Of a stretch of 64,000 nt of DNA, positions 42,152 to 49,782 are shown in pieces. Where the stretch lies: the NCBI RefSeq assembly GCF_900156125.1, contig NZ_FTLX01000003.1, forward strand, positions 434,001 through 498,000, given 5' to 3'. Under the pieces are notes generated by a model, which was not told the origin of the DNA, ran no database searches, and was given only the letters and a program-made list of their open reading frames with translations. Each line of letters begins with the position of its first letter. Position 1 is the stretch's first letter. Both the position numbers and the translations under genes were made by a program. This DNA comes from Domibacillus enclensis. GTDB taxonomy: Bacteria; Bacillota; Bacilli; Bacillales; Domibacillaceae.

Positions 42152-43702
42152 ATGATGAAAAAGAAACTAACCACAGCATTATCACTCACACTGGCCGCAA
42201 GCTTGATGGCGGCTTGTGGAAATGAATCCTCCGATTCAAAAGCCGCAGATGATGGTGCCTATAAAATTGCAACGGTTCGGTGGTCCGATTGGGGAGACGA
42301 CTTTTTAAAAGGGTTCGTTGAAGAATCTGAAAAAGAGGCTGGAATTGATATTAAATGGGATGTTTACCAAAACAGTGAATGGGGCGACAAAAAAGCGCTG
42401 TTAATGGCGGGCGGCGATCTGCCTGATGCATTTTTAGGCTCTATCGCATTAAGTGACTCGGATCTAGCTCAAAACGCCAGTATGTTTATTCCGCTGGAAG
42501 ATTTAATTGACGAAAACATGCCCAATTTAAAGGCTGCTTTTGAAGCGGACCCAACCTTGCGTGCGATTGCTACTTCTCCCGACGGGCATATTTACAGTCT
42601 GCCAAAAAAGCTTCCTATGCGGCCTGTTGCTGGAAATTCCTTTTTCATTAATCAAAAATGGCTGGATAATGTAGGGTTAGAAATGCCAGATACGTATGAG
42701 GATTTTTACGCTGTTTTAAAAGCGTTTAAGGAAAAGGATGCGAATGGAAATGGAGATCCAAATGATGAAATCCCTTACGGTGGCGGGGCATTTGAATACC
42801 TGCTCCCATTTGGACTTCCAAAAGGAAGCAGTCCTCAAGTATCCATGACAATGAAGGATGGGAAACCTGTTTACATGCCAACAACGGAAGAATATAAAGA
42901 CGGCATAAGCTGGATGCATAAAAGCTATCAGGAAGGTTTAATTGATCAGGAGTTGTTTACCCAGGATGAGTCAATGGCGGAAGCAAAGCGGATAGGAGAA
43001 AGCGGCTCACTTGTAGGCGTTGGGACAGGCTGGACGCCAGACGCTGTTTTTGGACCGAATGCGAATGAGTATGTTCAGTTGCCGGCACTTAAAGGACCAG
43101 ACGGCGAGCGGTATGTGATGACGGATGCTTCTATTTATTCTCGTAATGAGCTGATGATCACCTCTCAGGCGGAAGATCCGGCGAAGCTTCTTCAATGGGC
43201 AGACCAGTTTTATACAGAGGATGCCAGTATTCAGACATTCTACGGCTCGTTCGGTATCGGAACTGAAAAATTAGATGACGGTACCTATAAAGTACTAGAT
43301 GTTCCTGAAGGAGAATCAGCGGACATTTACGCGTGGACACACTCTTTCCGCGACTTTGGACCCAAGTATGTTGGAGAAGGGTTTAATGAAAAAGTGTCGA
43401 TTCCGGCCAGTGGGGGGGATGGGCTTAAGCTCGAATTAGATAAAGAAATCAATCAATATGCAAAAGAAGAATTTCCAAATGTATTTTACACTCAGGAAGA
43501 GATGCAGCGTCTGAACACGTTAAATGTGGACCTTTCCGCTTTTGTTTCATCTATGCAGTCAAAATGGGTTGTTGATGGTGGAGTAGACAAAGAGTGGGAT
43601 CAATACATCAGTCAGCTCAAACAAATGGGCTACGATGAGTATATGGATATCCAAAATGCGGCGTTTAAGCGGTATCAGGAAAACCTTGCAGCCGCAAAAT
43701 AA
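42152..43702 (+). CDS. Sugar-binding lipoprotein (LplA/YtcQ type)
   Basis: A 516-residue family 1 binding protein, longer than typical sugar-binding proteins and in the size range of LplA. Lipobox MAAC gives Cys22. It contains WSDWGDDFLKGFVEE, then NGDPNDEIPYGGG, a calcium-loop-like sequence (DANGNGDPNDE) seen in LplA relatives. Two ATGs (42152, 42155) follow GGGGG. It supplies the importer formed by the two upstream permeases. The ligand is unknown. Confidence 0.9.
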   Translation: MMKKKLTTALSLTLAASLMAACGNESSDSKAADDGAYKIATVRWSDWGDDFLKGFVEESEKEAGIDIKWDVYQNSEWGDKKALLMAGGDLPDAFLGSIALSDSDLAQNASMFIPLEDLIDENMPNLKAAFEADPTLRAIATSPDGHIYSLPKKLPMRPVAGNSFFINQKWLDNVGLEMPDTYEDFYAVLKAFKEKDANGNGDPNDEIPYGGGAFEYLLPFGLPKGSSPQVSMTMKDGKPVYMPTTEEYKDGISWMHKSYQEGLIDQELFTQDESMAEAKRIGESGSLVGVGTGWTPDAVFGPNANEYVQLPALKGPDGERYVMTDASIYSRNELMITSQAEDPAKLLQWADQFYTEDASIQTFYGSFGIGTEKLDDGTYKVLDVPEGESADIYAWTHSFRDFGPKYVGEGFNEKVSIPASGGDGLKLELDKEINQYAKEEFPNVFYTQEEMQRLNTLNVDLSAFVSSMQSKWVVDGGVDKEWDQYISQLKQMGYDEYMDIQNAAFKRYQENLAAAK

Positions 43703-43741
43703 GAGCAGTCTGTTTTAACTAAACATCTTTAAAAACAAGAG

Positions 43742-43775
43742 AGCAGCCGATTCAAAAAACAGTTGAGCGGCTGCT
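43742..43775 (+). promoter_or_regulatory. Hairpin between the binding protein and DUF624 gene
   Basis: AGCAGCCG (43742-43749) pairs with CGGCTGCT (43768-43775) across an 18-base loop; no T run. Probably an mRNA processing or partial termination point. Confidence 0.5.
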
Positions 43776-43802
43776 TGCTTACTTCGAGAAAGGGGCTAGA
43801 AC

Positions 43803-44426
43803 ATGGGACAGCTATTTCAACTAGAAGGACCGCTTTTTAAGCTTTTATCGAGAGCCGTTGACCTGGTTCTGTTAAACATTTTATTTTTGCTGTTTTCGCT
43901 TCCTCTGCTAACAATAGGCGCTTCAACCACTGCTTTGTATTCTGTTTTACTGAAAGTGATCCGAAATGAAGATGAAACGATTGTAAAAAGCTTTTTTATA
44001 TCGTTCCGTAACAATTTCAAACAAGGCACCATGGTGTGGCTTGTCGTCTCAGTCGCTGGGGTGCTGTTGCTAGCTAATTTTGGCCTTTTAGGAAAAGCGA
44101 ATGGCCTTCCAATGATTCTTTGGACAAGTGTATTGATCGTTTTTAGCTTTGTTTATATATGTACGTCACTTTTTGCTTTTGCTTATATGGCTAGATATGA
44201 AGATACTATTAAAAAGGTGCTTATAAATTCGATGATAATGGGAATTTCTCATTTTCCTTATTTGATTCTATTGATCTTTTTTAATGTGTTTCCGCTATGG
44301 ATTGCTTTTTCATCTCCTGCTGGACTGTTAACGGGATTATACTTTGGCACATTCGGAGGATTTGCTCTTGTTGGTTTAATGAATTCCATTATATTTCGAA
44401 AGATTTTTATGAAATATGAGTCTTAG
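43803..44426 (+). CDS. DUF624 (YesL-like) membrane protein (second locus)
   Basis: A 207-residue membrane protein with about five helices. ILFLLFSLPLLTIGASTTAL is the DUF624 signature. It corresponds in size and position to the protein at 16940. AGAAAGGGGC precedes the ATG. It ends the second YesMN-controlled ABC operon. That the same partner occurs twice in one window strengthens the link between DUF624 and YesMN-importer loci; the mechanism is unknown. Confidence 0.83.
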   Translation: MGQLFQLEGPLFKLLSRAVDLVLLNILFLLFSLPLLTIGASTTALYSVLLKVIRNEDETIVKSFFISFRNNFKQGTMVWLVVSVAGVLLLANFGLLGKANGLPMILWTSVLIVFSFVYICTSLFAFAYMARYEDTIKKVLINSMIMGISHFPYLILLIFFNVFPLWIAFSSPAGLLTGLYFGTFGGFALVGLMNSIIFRKIFMKYES

Positions 44427-44452
44427 TTCGCCAGTATGCTCACATGCTAGAA

Positions 44453-45346
44453 TCAAGCATGATCATGCGCATTAATATTAGATCGGATTTGCTCTAAAAA
44501 TGTACCTGCTGCCGTTGAGAATACTTGATGTTTTTTCCAAATGATATTTAATTCTGCATGCAATTTTGGATGTAATGGTTTAAAGCAAAGCTTGCTATCA
44601 CCCGATGTATTAATAAGTTTATCCAAGCATAAAGCATAGCCGAGATCGTTTTCCACCATTCGTGCGGCGTTATACAGTAAGTTATACGTTCCAGCGATAC
44701 GTAAATCTTGAACATCCTGTCCGAACCATCCGGAAAGCTCATTATCGACAGTGGTTTGACGAGAGATAATTAAAGGCTTATCTAGTAAATCCGCAGGCTG
44801 AATCGACGGTTTTTGCGCTAAAGGACTATCTTTACGCATCAATACGCCCCAAACATCCTCCGCTGGCAAGTGCATATAATGATATTTTTGCTTATCGGTC
44901 GGTTCGATGACGATTCCGAAGTCTAACCATCCACTGTCTAGCTTATCCATAATGTCATCTGCATTTCCGCTGTATAAATGAAATTGAATCGCTGGATACT
45001 CCTTCAGTAACTCTTTTAACGTTTCGGCAATAACATGCATTGCTTCTGTTTCACCACCGCCAATGTATATTTCTCCGCTTATCAGTTCTTCTGTTTGGTT
45101 AAAGTTTGCTTTTGTTTTATCTACTAATTCCACAATTTCTTTCGCTTTTGTCAGCAAAAACATCCCTTCGTTTGTCAGCGTAATGGTCCGGTTTCCTCTA
45201 ATGAATAAAGAGGTGCCCAATTTATCTTCCAAATCACTTAATTGTCTTGACAGAGTAGGTTGTGAGATGTGTAAATGCTTTGCGGCAGCAGAAATGCTTC
45301 TTTGATTGGCCACGGCAATAAAGTAACGCAACAATCGAATATCCAT
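44453..45346 (-). CDS. LysR-family regulator
   Basis: A 297-residue LysR protein. The N-terminal winged helix contains VANQRSISAAAKHLHISQPT and LSRQLSDLEDKLG. The remainder is the type 2 periplasmic-binding-like effector domain (from about residue 90). AGGAGG lies upstream of ATG 45346. It is divergent from the MFS gene at 45475 with about 130 bases between, so it probably controls that exporter. The effector is unknown. Confidence 0.92.
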   Translation of the reverse strand: MDIRLLRYFIAVANQRSISAAAKHLHISQPTLSRQLSDLEDKLGTSLFIRGNRTITLTNEGMFLLTKAKEIVELVDKTKANFNQTEELISGEIYIGGGETEAMHVIAETLKELLKEYPAIQFHLYSGNADDIMDKLDSGWLDFGIVIEPTDKQKYHYMHLPAEDVWGVLMRKDSPLAQKPSIQPADLLDKPLIISRQTTVDNELSGWFGQDVQDLRIAGTYNLLYNAARMVENDLGYALCLDKLINTSGDSKLCFKPLHPKLHAELNIIWKKHQVFSTAAGTFLEQIRSNINAHDHA

Positions 45347-45474
45347 CTTGAATCCTCCTATGCTTAATGTGTATATATAACTATTTAATATAGGTATTAG
45401 CTATTTGAATCGTATCACTTTATGATTTTATTAGGAAGACAAAAGACGTGATGGAGGAAGTGGAACACTAGTCT

Positions 45475-46632
45475 ATGAAAAATTCTAACGGATTGATTTT
45501 ATTTATATTAACAGTTGGTGTATTTGGTATTATCAACACCGAGATGGGGGTTATTGGCATCCTGCCTGATTTAGCCGCTCATTTCGATGTCACCGTCTCT
45601 AAAGCTGGTTTACTGGTAAGCCTGTTCGCGCTGGCGATTGCCATTGCCGGACCGACGCTGCCATTAGTATTTTCTCGCATGAACCGAAAACATGTCATGT
45701 TGATGGTACTGGCTATTTTTATTGTTGGAAACATGATCTCTATCTTCACCACCAATTTTACGGTCGCTTTAATCGCACGTGTGGTGCCGGCTTTTTTTCA
45801 TCCGGTGTATGTGTCGATGGCATTGTCTGTTGCAGGTGCTTCTGTCAGCGAAAGGGACGCACAGAAAGCGATCTCCAAGGTTTTTATCGGGGTTTCCGCC
45901 GGGATGGTCTTAGGTGTACCGGTAGTAAGCTTTATCGCCCATGCAATTTCATTGGAAGCAGCGATGTCCTTTTTCGCAATCGTAAATATGTTCACCTTCA
46001 TTGCAACGCTCCTGTTTGTGCCTTCCATGCCCGTCCAAACAAGGCTTACGTACGGCTCGCAGTTAAAAGTGTTAACGAACGGCATCGTGTGGCTTTCAAT
46101 TTTAGCCGTTTTGTTTTTAAATGCAGCTGTGTTTGGTGTATACAGTTATCTCGCTGAATATTTAGCTGCAGTAACGAATATGTCCGGCGGCTTCATTAGC
46201 ACGATGTTACTGGTTTATGGCCTGGCTAATATTGCAGGGAATGTCGTAGCGGGCAGGCTGCTGACGAATGACCCAATTCGTTCTGTCACTCTTTTTCCGA
46301 TTGTCTTAATGGCTCTTTATCTCATCTTTTTCTTTGTCGCTGAATTTAAGGTGGCGACTGCAATTGTTCTCTTGGTATGGGGGATACTGGCAGGGATTGG
46401 AGCGAATATCAATCAATACTGGGTGATGTCTGCCGCTCCGAAGGCTCCCGATTTTGCCAATGGGTTATTCCTGACTGCTGTTAACCTGGGCACTACGATT
46501 GGTTCTGGAGCAGCGGGGTTCGTGATCGCACAAATTGGAACGAAATACATTTTATTTGTCGGTGTTCTTTCATTAATGATCGCCTTTATCTGCATTGTAC
46601 GTCGGAATTCCTTGTATAAGACGGCCGGGTGA
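45475..46632 (+). CDS. MFS exporter, DHA1 family (AraJ/PbuE-like)
   Basis: A 385-residue transporter with twelve helices. The N-terminal half has GIINTEMGVIGILPDLAAHF, the usual start of AraJ/PbuE-type DHA1 members, and VPAFFHPVYVSMALSVA. It exports small molecules (sugars, purines or drugs) by proton exchange; the substrate cannot be assigned. GAGGAAGTGG precedes the ATG at long spacing. The divergent LysR gene is its probable regulator. Confidence 0.88.
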   Translation: MKNSNGLILFILTVGVFGIINTEMGVIGILPDLAAHFDVTVSKAGLLVSLFALAIAIAGPTLPLVFSRMNRKHVMLMVLAIFIVGNMISIFTTNFTVALIARVVPAFFHPVYVSMALSVAGASVSERDAQKAISKVFIGVSAGMVLGVPVVSFIAHAISLEAAMSFFAIVNMFTFIATLLFVPSMPVQTRLTYGSQLKVLTNGIVWLSILAVLFLNAAVFGVYSYLAEYLAAVTNMSGGFISTMLLVYGLANIAGNVVAGRLLTNDPIRSVTLFPIVLMALYLIFFFVAEFKVATAIVLLVWGILAGIGANINQYWVMSAAPKAPDFANGLFLTAVNLGTTIGSGAAGFVIAQIGTKYILFVGVLSLMIAFICIVRRNSLYKTAG

Positions 46633-46676
46633 TTTTTCTGCTTACTTGGACAGGGTCTTTTATTTAAAAATGGAAA

Positions 46677-46705
46677 TTGGGTAACTTTACTCTTTGTGTT
46701 ATAAT
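46677..46705 (+). promoter_or_regulatory. Promoter of the 57-residue membrane protein
   Basis: TTGGGT (46677-46682), exactly 17 bases, TATAAT (46700-46705); the start codon is 23 bases downstream. Confidence 0.65.
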
Positions 46706-46728
46706 TAACCAAAAAGGAGGGTTCGTTT

Positions 46729-46902
46729 ATGATTTTTTTCGAGCAGTTAATGCCAGTGCTTTTTACTATGTTGATTTACATAGCCCCGATTGCTCTCCTT
46801 TTGTGGTTCGTGTTTAAGGTATTAAAAAACCAGCAGGAACAGTCAGCTCTTCTTAAAGAAATATCTAAAAAACTCGACAATCAACATCATTCAGGTCTTT
46901 AA
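46729..46902 (+). CDS. Small membrane protein (57 residues)
   Basis: A short gene with one membrane helix (LMPVLFTMLIYIAPIALLLW) and a charged helical tail (KNQQEQSALLKEISKKLDN). AAAAAGGAGGG stands 7 bases before the ATG and a consensus promoter is upstream, so it is very probably expressed. The layout, a membrane anchor plus short coiled coil, resembles many small bacillar membrane proteins of unknown role. Confidence 0.65.
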   Translation: MIFFEQLMPVLFTMLIYIAPIALLLWFVFKVLKNQQEQSALLKEISKKLDNQHHSGL

Positions 46903-46998
46903 ATGTCATTATTGAAAAGCCGATAAATAGTTTAGCAAGCAAAATAATCTTTAGGACGCTGCATATATTTTTGAATGTGAACAAAGAGAGGAGAATAA

Positions 46999-47121
46999 AT
47001 GATCCTTCTAACAAATCTTCTTACTGGACTTCTTTCGACTTTCATTATGAGTTTTTCTTTTGCATTATATCAATCTTATCCAATAGAAACCGTACCGGAC
47101 GTTTCAAATTTCACATTATAA
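46999..47121 (+). pseudogene. Truncated small membrane protein
   Basis: AGAGAGGAGAATAA precedes an ATG that opens a 40-codon frame with one membrane helix, ending SYPIETVPDVSNFTL. Just after the stop another frame reads KAPLVPLYKVMKKLETGSIA up to about 47203, which looks like the continuation. I infer a frameshift near 47110-47120. The family is not recognised. Confidence 0.4.
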
Positions 47122-47286
47122 AGCACCACTTGTTCCACTGTATAAAGTAATGAAAAAGCTAGAAACAGGTTCAATAGCCAAAGGCTTAGGAACAGATTTA
47201 TAGAAAATATTAACTATGTCAGTGTCTATTGTTATCACTAAAAGATAGCATTTTATTCCAAGTTGTGGTTTTAGGAGGGACGTTCA

Positions 47287-47711
47287 TTGCAGCAAAGAGT
47301 TGAGTACTTTCTGATCGGCATCGTTGGTTTATCTTTAATCGGAAGTATACCAGGCAGATTATTTCAGCAAGGATTGATGTCTTTTTTGATTATTTTAGTG
47401 GTTCTTTTTTTGATTTGGTGCGCAATTGAAGAAAAAATAAGCTTGATTTAAATCGACTTGCCAGCGTAAAGGCGCAGGAAATATATTCAAAAGCGGAAAA
47501 AGAATTTGAGATTAAGGAGGAAAATGATTTCGATATTATAAGAGCAGCCTTTGACAACATAAAATGGGAATCAGATACAACGGTGGAAATCCGAGGAGAA
47601 AGGAAAGTAAAAGCCACTTTCTTTTATACAAATGAGGAGAATGAGGCTGAACTGTTCTGTATGTATGAAATATACCTTATGAAAAATGGAAATCTCTTTT
47701 TTAAAAAGTGA
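47287..47711 (+). pseudogene. Membrane-anchored small protein split by a homopolymer frameshift
   Basis: From TTG 47287 (after TAGGAGGG) a frame gives two hydrophobic segments and stops at 47449-47451. From there a different frame reads LASVKAQEIYSKAEKEFEI through to a stop at 47709-47711. The two join if the A6 run at 47432-47437 has seven A: the product is then about 140 residues with a membrane anchor and a soluble C-terminal domain. The A-run makes a sequencing error as likely as true decay. The family is unknown. Confidence 0.55.
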
Positions 47712-47742
47712 AAAAGAAAAAGAGGGCTGCGGAAAGTTAATT

Positions 47743-47779
47743 AAAGAGCAGGCTGACAATGTGAAATCGCTCTTTTTTT
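47743..47779 (+). terminator. Terminator after the split gene
   Basis: AAAGAGC (47743-47749) pairs with GCTCTTT (47769-47775) over a 19-base loop, followed by T. Confidence 0.6.
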
Positions 47780-47837
47780 AAATAGTGGAAGGTGAATTTT
47801 GGTTGCGGATTTATTATGTATGAAAGGGTGTAGTGCA

Positions 47838-48275
47838 ATGGACATTCTGACGGTTCAAGAGCTTCAGTCCAAAGATGAGGTGCTCAGTGCCTTTTCTGTG
47901 ATGAAGCAGTTACGGACTCATCTGGATGAAGAAGCGTATCTTGATTTGGTAGTGGACGCACAGAAACATGATCGATACAAAATGGCGGCATTGCTTCGCG
48001 GCACGGACATCGTGGCTGTTGTTGGGTTTAAGCCGATGACCACTCTTTATTATGGGCGATTTGTCTGGGTATGTGATTTGGTGACAGACGAGGGCGAACG
48101 TTCAAAAGGGTATGGAGAAAAGCTGCTTGCCTATGTTCACAACTGGGCAAGGGCAAATGATTTTGGCAGTGTCGCGCTGTCATCTGGATTACAGCGTGCA
48201 GCTGCTCACCGTTTTTACGAGGAGAAAATGGGATATGAAAAATCAAGCTATGTGTTTAAAGTGTCTTTAAGCTAA
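47838..48275 (+). CDS. GNAT-family N-acetyltransferase
   Basis: A 145-residue acetyltransferase. The acetyl-CoA motif A is ERSKGYGEKLLAYVHNWARA, followed by the usual LSSGLQRAAAHRFYEEKMGY (motif B). I choose ATG 47838 after AAAGGGTG; a TTG at 47799 with AAGGTGA is possible and would add 13 residues. The acceptor substrate is unknown. It is followed 32 bases later by a small membrane protein. Confidence 0.87.
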   Translation: MDILTVQELQSKDEVLSAFSVMKQLRTHLDEEAYLDLVVDAQKHDRYKMAALLRGTDIVAVVGFKPMTTLYYGRFVWVCDLVTDEGERSKGYGEKLLAYVHNWARANDFGSVALSSGLQRAAAHRFYEEKMGYEKSSYVFKVSLS

Positions 48276-48307
48276 CTGCTATCGTTCAGAAGAGAGAGAG
48301 GGTCAAG

Positions 48308-48643
48308 ATGAAAAAATTTTCGTTTCTATCATCGGCTTTTGTGCTGAGTTTTGTCATTGTCTTTGCGGCTTGCCTGCTCTTGTTTCCATTCTTATCTGAA
48401 GGCGTGCACAGAATCAGTCCGGATCTGTATACGCACCTCTACTTTGATCGTTTTGCACTGTATACCGTACTAGTTAGTCTCGGTACTGCAAGTTTAGTTT
48501 CGTGGGCCTGTCGGAATCTCAAAGTGGGTGCCCGCTCTACGTTTCTTAGTATTCAACTGGGCGTACTGGTGTGCCTGGTGCTCGTTCTTTATTTCAGCAG
48601 CGGATACCTCGGTGAAGCGTTTAGCCGTCCGAGTTACGAATAA
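48308..48643 (+). CDS. Small membrane protein with three helices
   Basis: A 111-residue protein with three hydrophobic segments: LSSAFVLSFVIVFAACLLLF, YTVLVSLGTASLVSW and LGVLVCLVLVLYFSSGYLG. AGAGAGAGGG precedes the ATG. It is not recognised. It lies close behind the GNAT gene on the same strand and may share its transcript. Confidence 0.65.
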   Translation: MKKFSFLSSAFVLSFVIVFAACLLLFPFLSEGVHRISPDLYTHLYFDRFALYTVLVSLGTASLVSWACRNLKVGARSTFLSIQLGVLVCLVLVLYFSSGYLGEAFSRPSYE

Positions 48644-48781
48644 CGAACAGGTTTACAAAAGGATAAGGAATTGGTCACGCTGGACGGATTGTGCTGGGCA
48701 TAAATCGGACGAAGTTGAATCGGCAGTAATACAATCGTAAAGAACATATATTCTTATTTTTAGTTTAATCTGCAAAAAATA

Positions 48782-48790
48782 TGCTATAAT
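48782..48790 (+). promoter_or_regulatory. Extended -10 promoter of the toxin mRNA
   Basis: TGCTATAAT is an extended -10 (TGN-TATAAT). The upstream -35 is weak (TTAGTT-like near 48760), which is common for extended -10 promoters. The transcript should start near 48797. Confidence 0.65.
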
Positions 48791-48829
48791 AATAGCGTAG
48801 CAGAATAAAGCTCAAGGGTGTTCAGCATT

Positions 48830-48844
48830 CCCTTTAAGAAAGGG
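48830..48844 (+). promoter_or_regulatory. Hairpin hiding the toxin ribosome binding site
   Basis: CCCTTT-AAG-AAAGGG (48830-48844) pairs the first half of the Shine-Dalgarno sequence AAAGGGGGTG. In addition GCTCAAGGGTG (48810-48820) is the exact complement of CACCCTTGAGC (48941-48951), so the 5' and 3' ends of the toxin mRNA can pair. Confidence 0.6.
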
Positions 48845-48854
48845 GGTGCTGCCT

Positions 48855-48938
48855 ATTACTACTTTTCAAGCACTGATGCTGATGATCGCATTTGCCAGTT
48901 TGATCGTGTCCATTATTGCTTTGACACAAAAAAAGTAA
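48855..48938 (+). CDS. Holin-like toxin peptide of a type I toxin-antitoxin system
   Basis: A peptide of 27 residues, TTFQALMLMIAFASLIVSII plus ALTQKK, which matches the short hydrophobic toxins annotated as putative holin-like toxins in bacilli and lactobacilli, whose usual opening is MTTYQALSLMIAFA. One membrane helix with a basic C terminus is expected to damage the cell membrane. The ribosome binding site AAAGGGGGTG is followed, at the correct spacing, by ATT and not ATG at the position of the usual Met, so the start would be AUU. The GTG at 48846 in the same frame lies inside the ribosome binding site and would add three residues. An antisense RNA overlaps its 3' region. Confidence 0.72.
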   Translation: MTTFQALMLMIAFASLIVSIIALTQKK

Positions 48939-49069
48939 CCCACCCTTGAGCCTGTAAGCAGAGAGTGGATTACCTTTCACTTTGAATGCTGATCCCCTTG
49001 AAGGGAATTTTGCTGCAAGACCGTTTGGTGTTACCAGCACCAACGGTCTTTTTTAATATGTGAGTCTAC
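48928..49069 (-). ncRNA. Antisense RNA antitoxin overlapping the toxin mRNA 3' end
   Basis: On the minus strand a promoter (TTGTTT, 16 bases, TATAAT at 49103-49076) points towards the toxin gene. A hairpin with arms 48973-48965 and 48943-48935 (one wobble) is followed by seven U at 48934-48928, an intrinsic terminator. The RNA would be about 140 bases and fully complementary to the last bases of the toxin frame and its whole 3' region, as in the TxpA/RatA type. It is predicted only from these signals. Confidence 0.7.
49017..49054 (+). terminator. Terminator of the toxin mRNA
   Basis: AAGACCGTT (49017-49025) pairs with AACGGTCTT (49042-49050), with GGTG/CACC inside, then six T. The mRNA would be about 255 bases. 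Confidence 0.88.
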
Positions 49070-49075
49070 ATGTTC

Positions 49076-49103
49076 ATTATACAGGAGAGTTTTAAAAAAA
49101 CAA
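49076..49103 (-). promoter_or_regulatory. Promoter of the antisense antitoxin
   Basis: Minus-strand TTGTTT (49103-49098), 16-base spacer, perfect TATAAT (49081-49076). Confidence 0.72.
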
Positions 49104-49133
49104 ATGAGAACATTCTGGACGTGAGGTGTAAAA

Positions 49134-49640
49134 ATGAGTGACTTAAAACTGATTGAAGCCTACAAAAATGATTTGCAGAACTATTCACTTGAACAGCTAA
49201 GGTATATCTCAGCTGAAGGAGTGTGGTCTATTTGTCAAATGTACGATCACGTCATCGTGGTAGCCCACGAGTATTTAGGAAATGTGGAGCTTTGCGCAGC
49301 CTCAAAGGAAGAGAAGAGACTCGGGAAAACGGAGCTGGGAGAACAGGTAGCTGAAATGGGAGGGTTTCCGCCCACCAAAATTAAGCTGCCGGATGAGCTG
49401 AATACGCCGCCAAGCAATTCTGACAGTCAAGAATCTCTTAGGGACAGACTGGATGAAGTAATGCAGAAAATAAGGTATTGGGAATCGAGAGTAGAAACGA
49501 TAAACCCCCATTACAAAGTTAAACATGGTGGCTTTGGCTGGTTAAATGCACAAGAATGGCTCGCTCTTGTAGAGATGCATTTTCGCCATCATCTGCGCCA
49601 AAAAAGGGAACTTGAACAAAAGCTTCTGTTGGCTGATTAA
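49134..49640 (+). CDS. DinB-fold protein
   Basis: A 168-residue four-helix protein of the DinB/YfiT-like group. The metal-site histidines are suggested by CQMYDHVIVVAHEYLGN and VEMHFRHHLRQKRELEQ. Bacillithiol-dependent transferases belong to this fold, but the function here is unknown. The ATG follows GTGAGGTG. It is monocistronic, with a terminator 50 bases downstream. Confidence 0.82.
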   Translation: MSDLKLIEAYKNDLQNYSLEQLRYISAEGVWSICQMYDHVIVVAHEYLGNVELCAASKEEKRLGKTELGEQVAEMGGFPPTKIKLPDELNTPPSNSDSQESLRDRLDEVMQKIRYWESRVETINPHYKVKHGGFGWLNAQEWLALVEMHFRHHLRQKRELEQKLLLAD

Positions 49641-49692
49641 ACGGGATCGAAATGAATAATGAAAAAATGTGAAATAAACAAGAAGTTGAAAG

Positions 49693-49730
49693 AAGCGCAT
49701 CTGCATCCTATTGGACTGTGCGCTTTTTTT
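49693..49730 (+). terminator. Terminator after the DinB gene
   Basis: AAGCGCA (49693-49699) pairs with TGCGCTT (49719-49725) and a T run follows. Confidence 0.75.
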
Positions 49731-49782
49731 GTATGAAATGATATAAAGAGATGTTAAATGTAGAGAAATTAAAATCATCCTA

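Noticed and set aside
48834-49043. Minus-strand 69-codon frame over the toxin locus
   Set aside because: It overlaps the antisense RNA signals, has no ribosome binding site and its translation is not protein-like.
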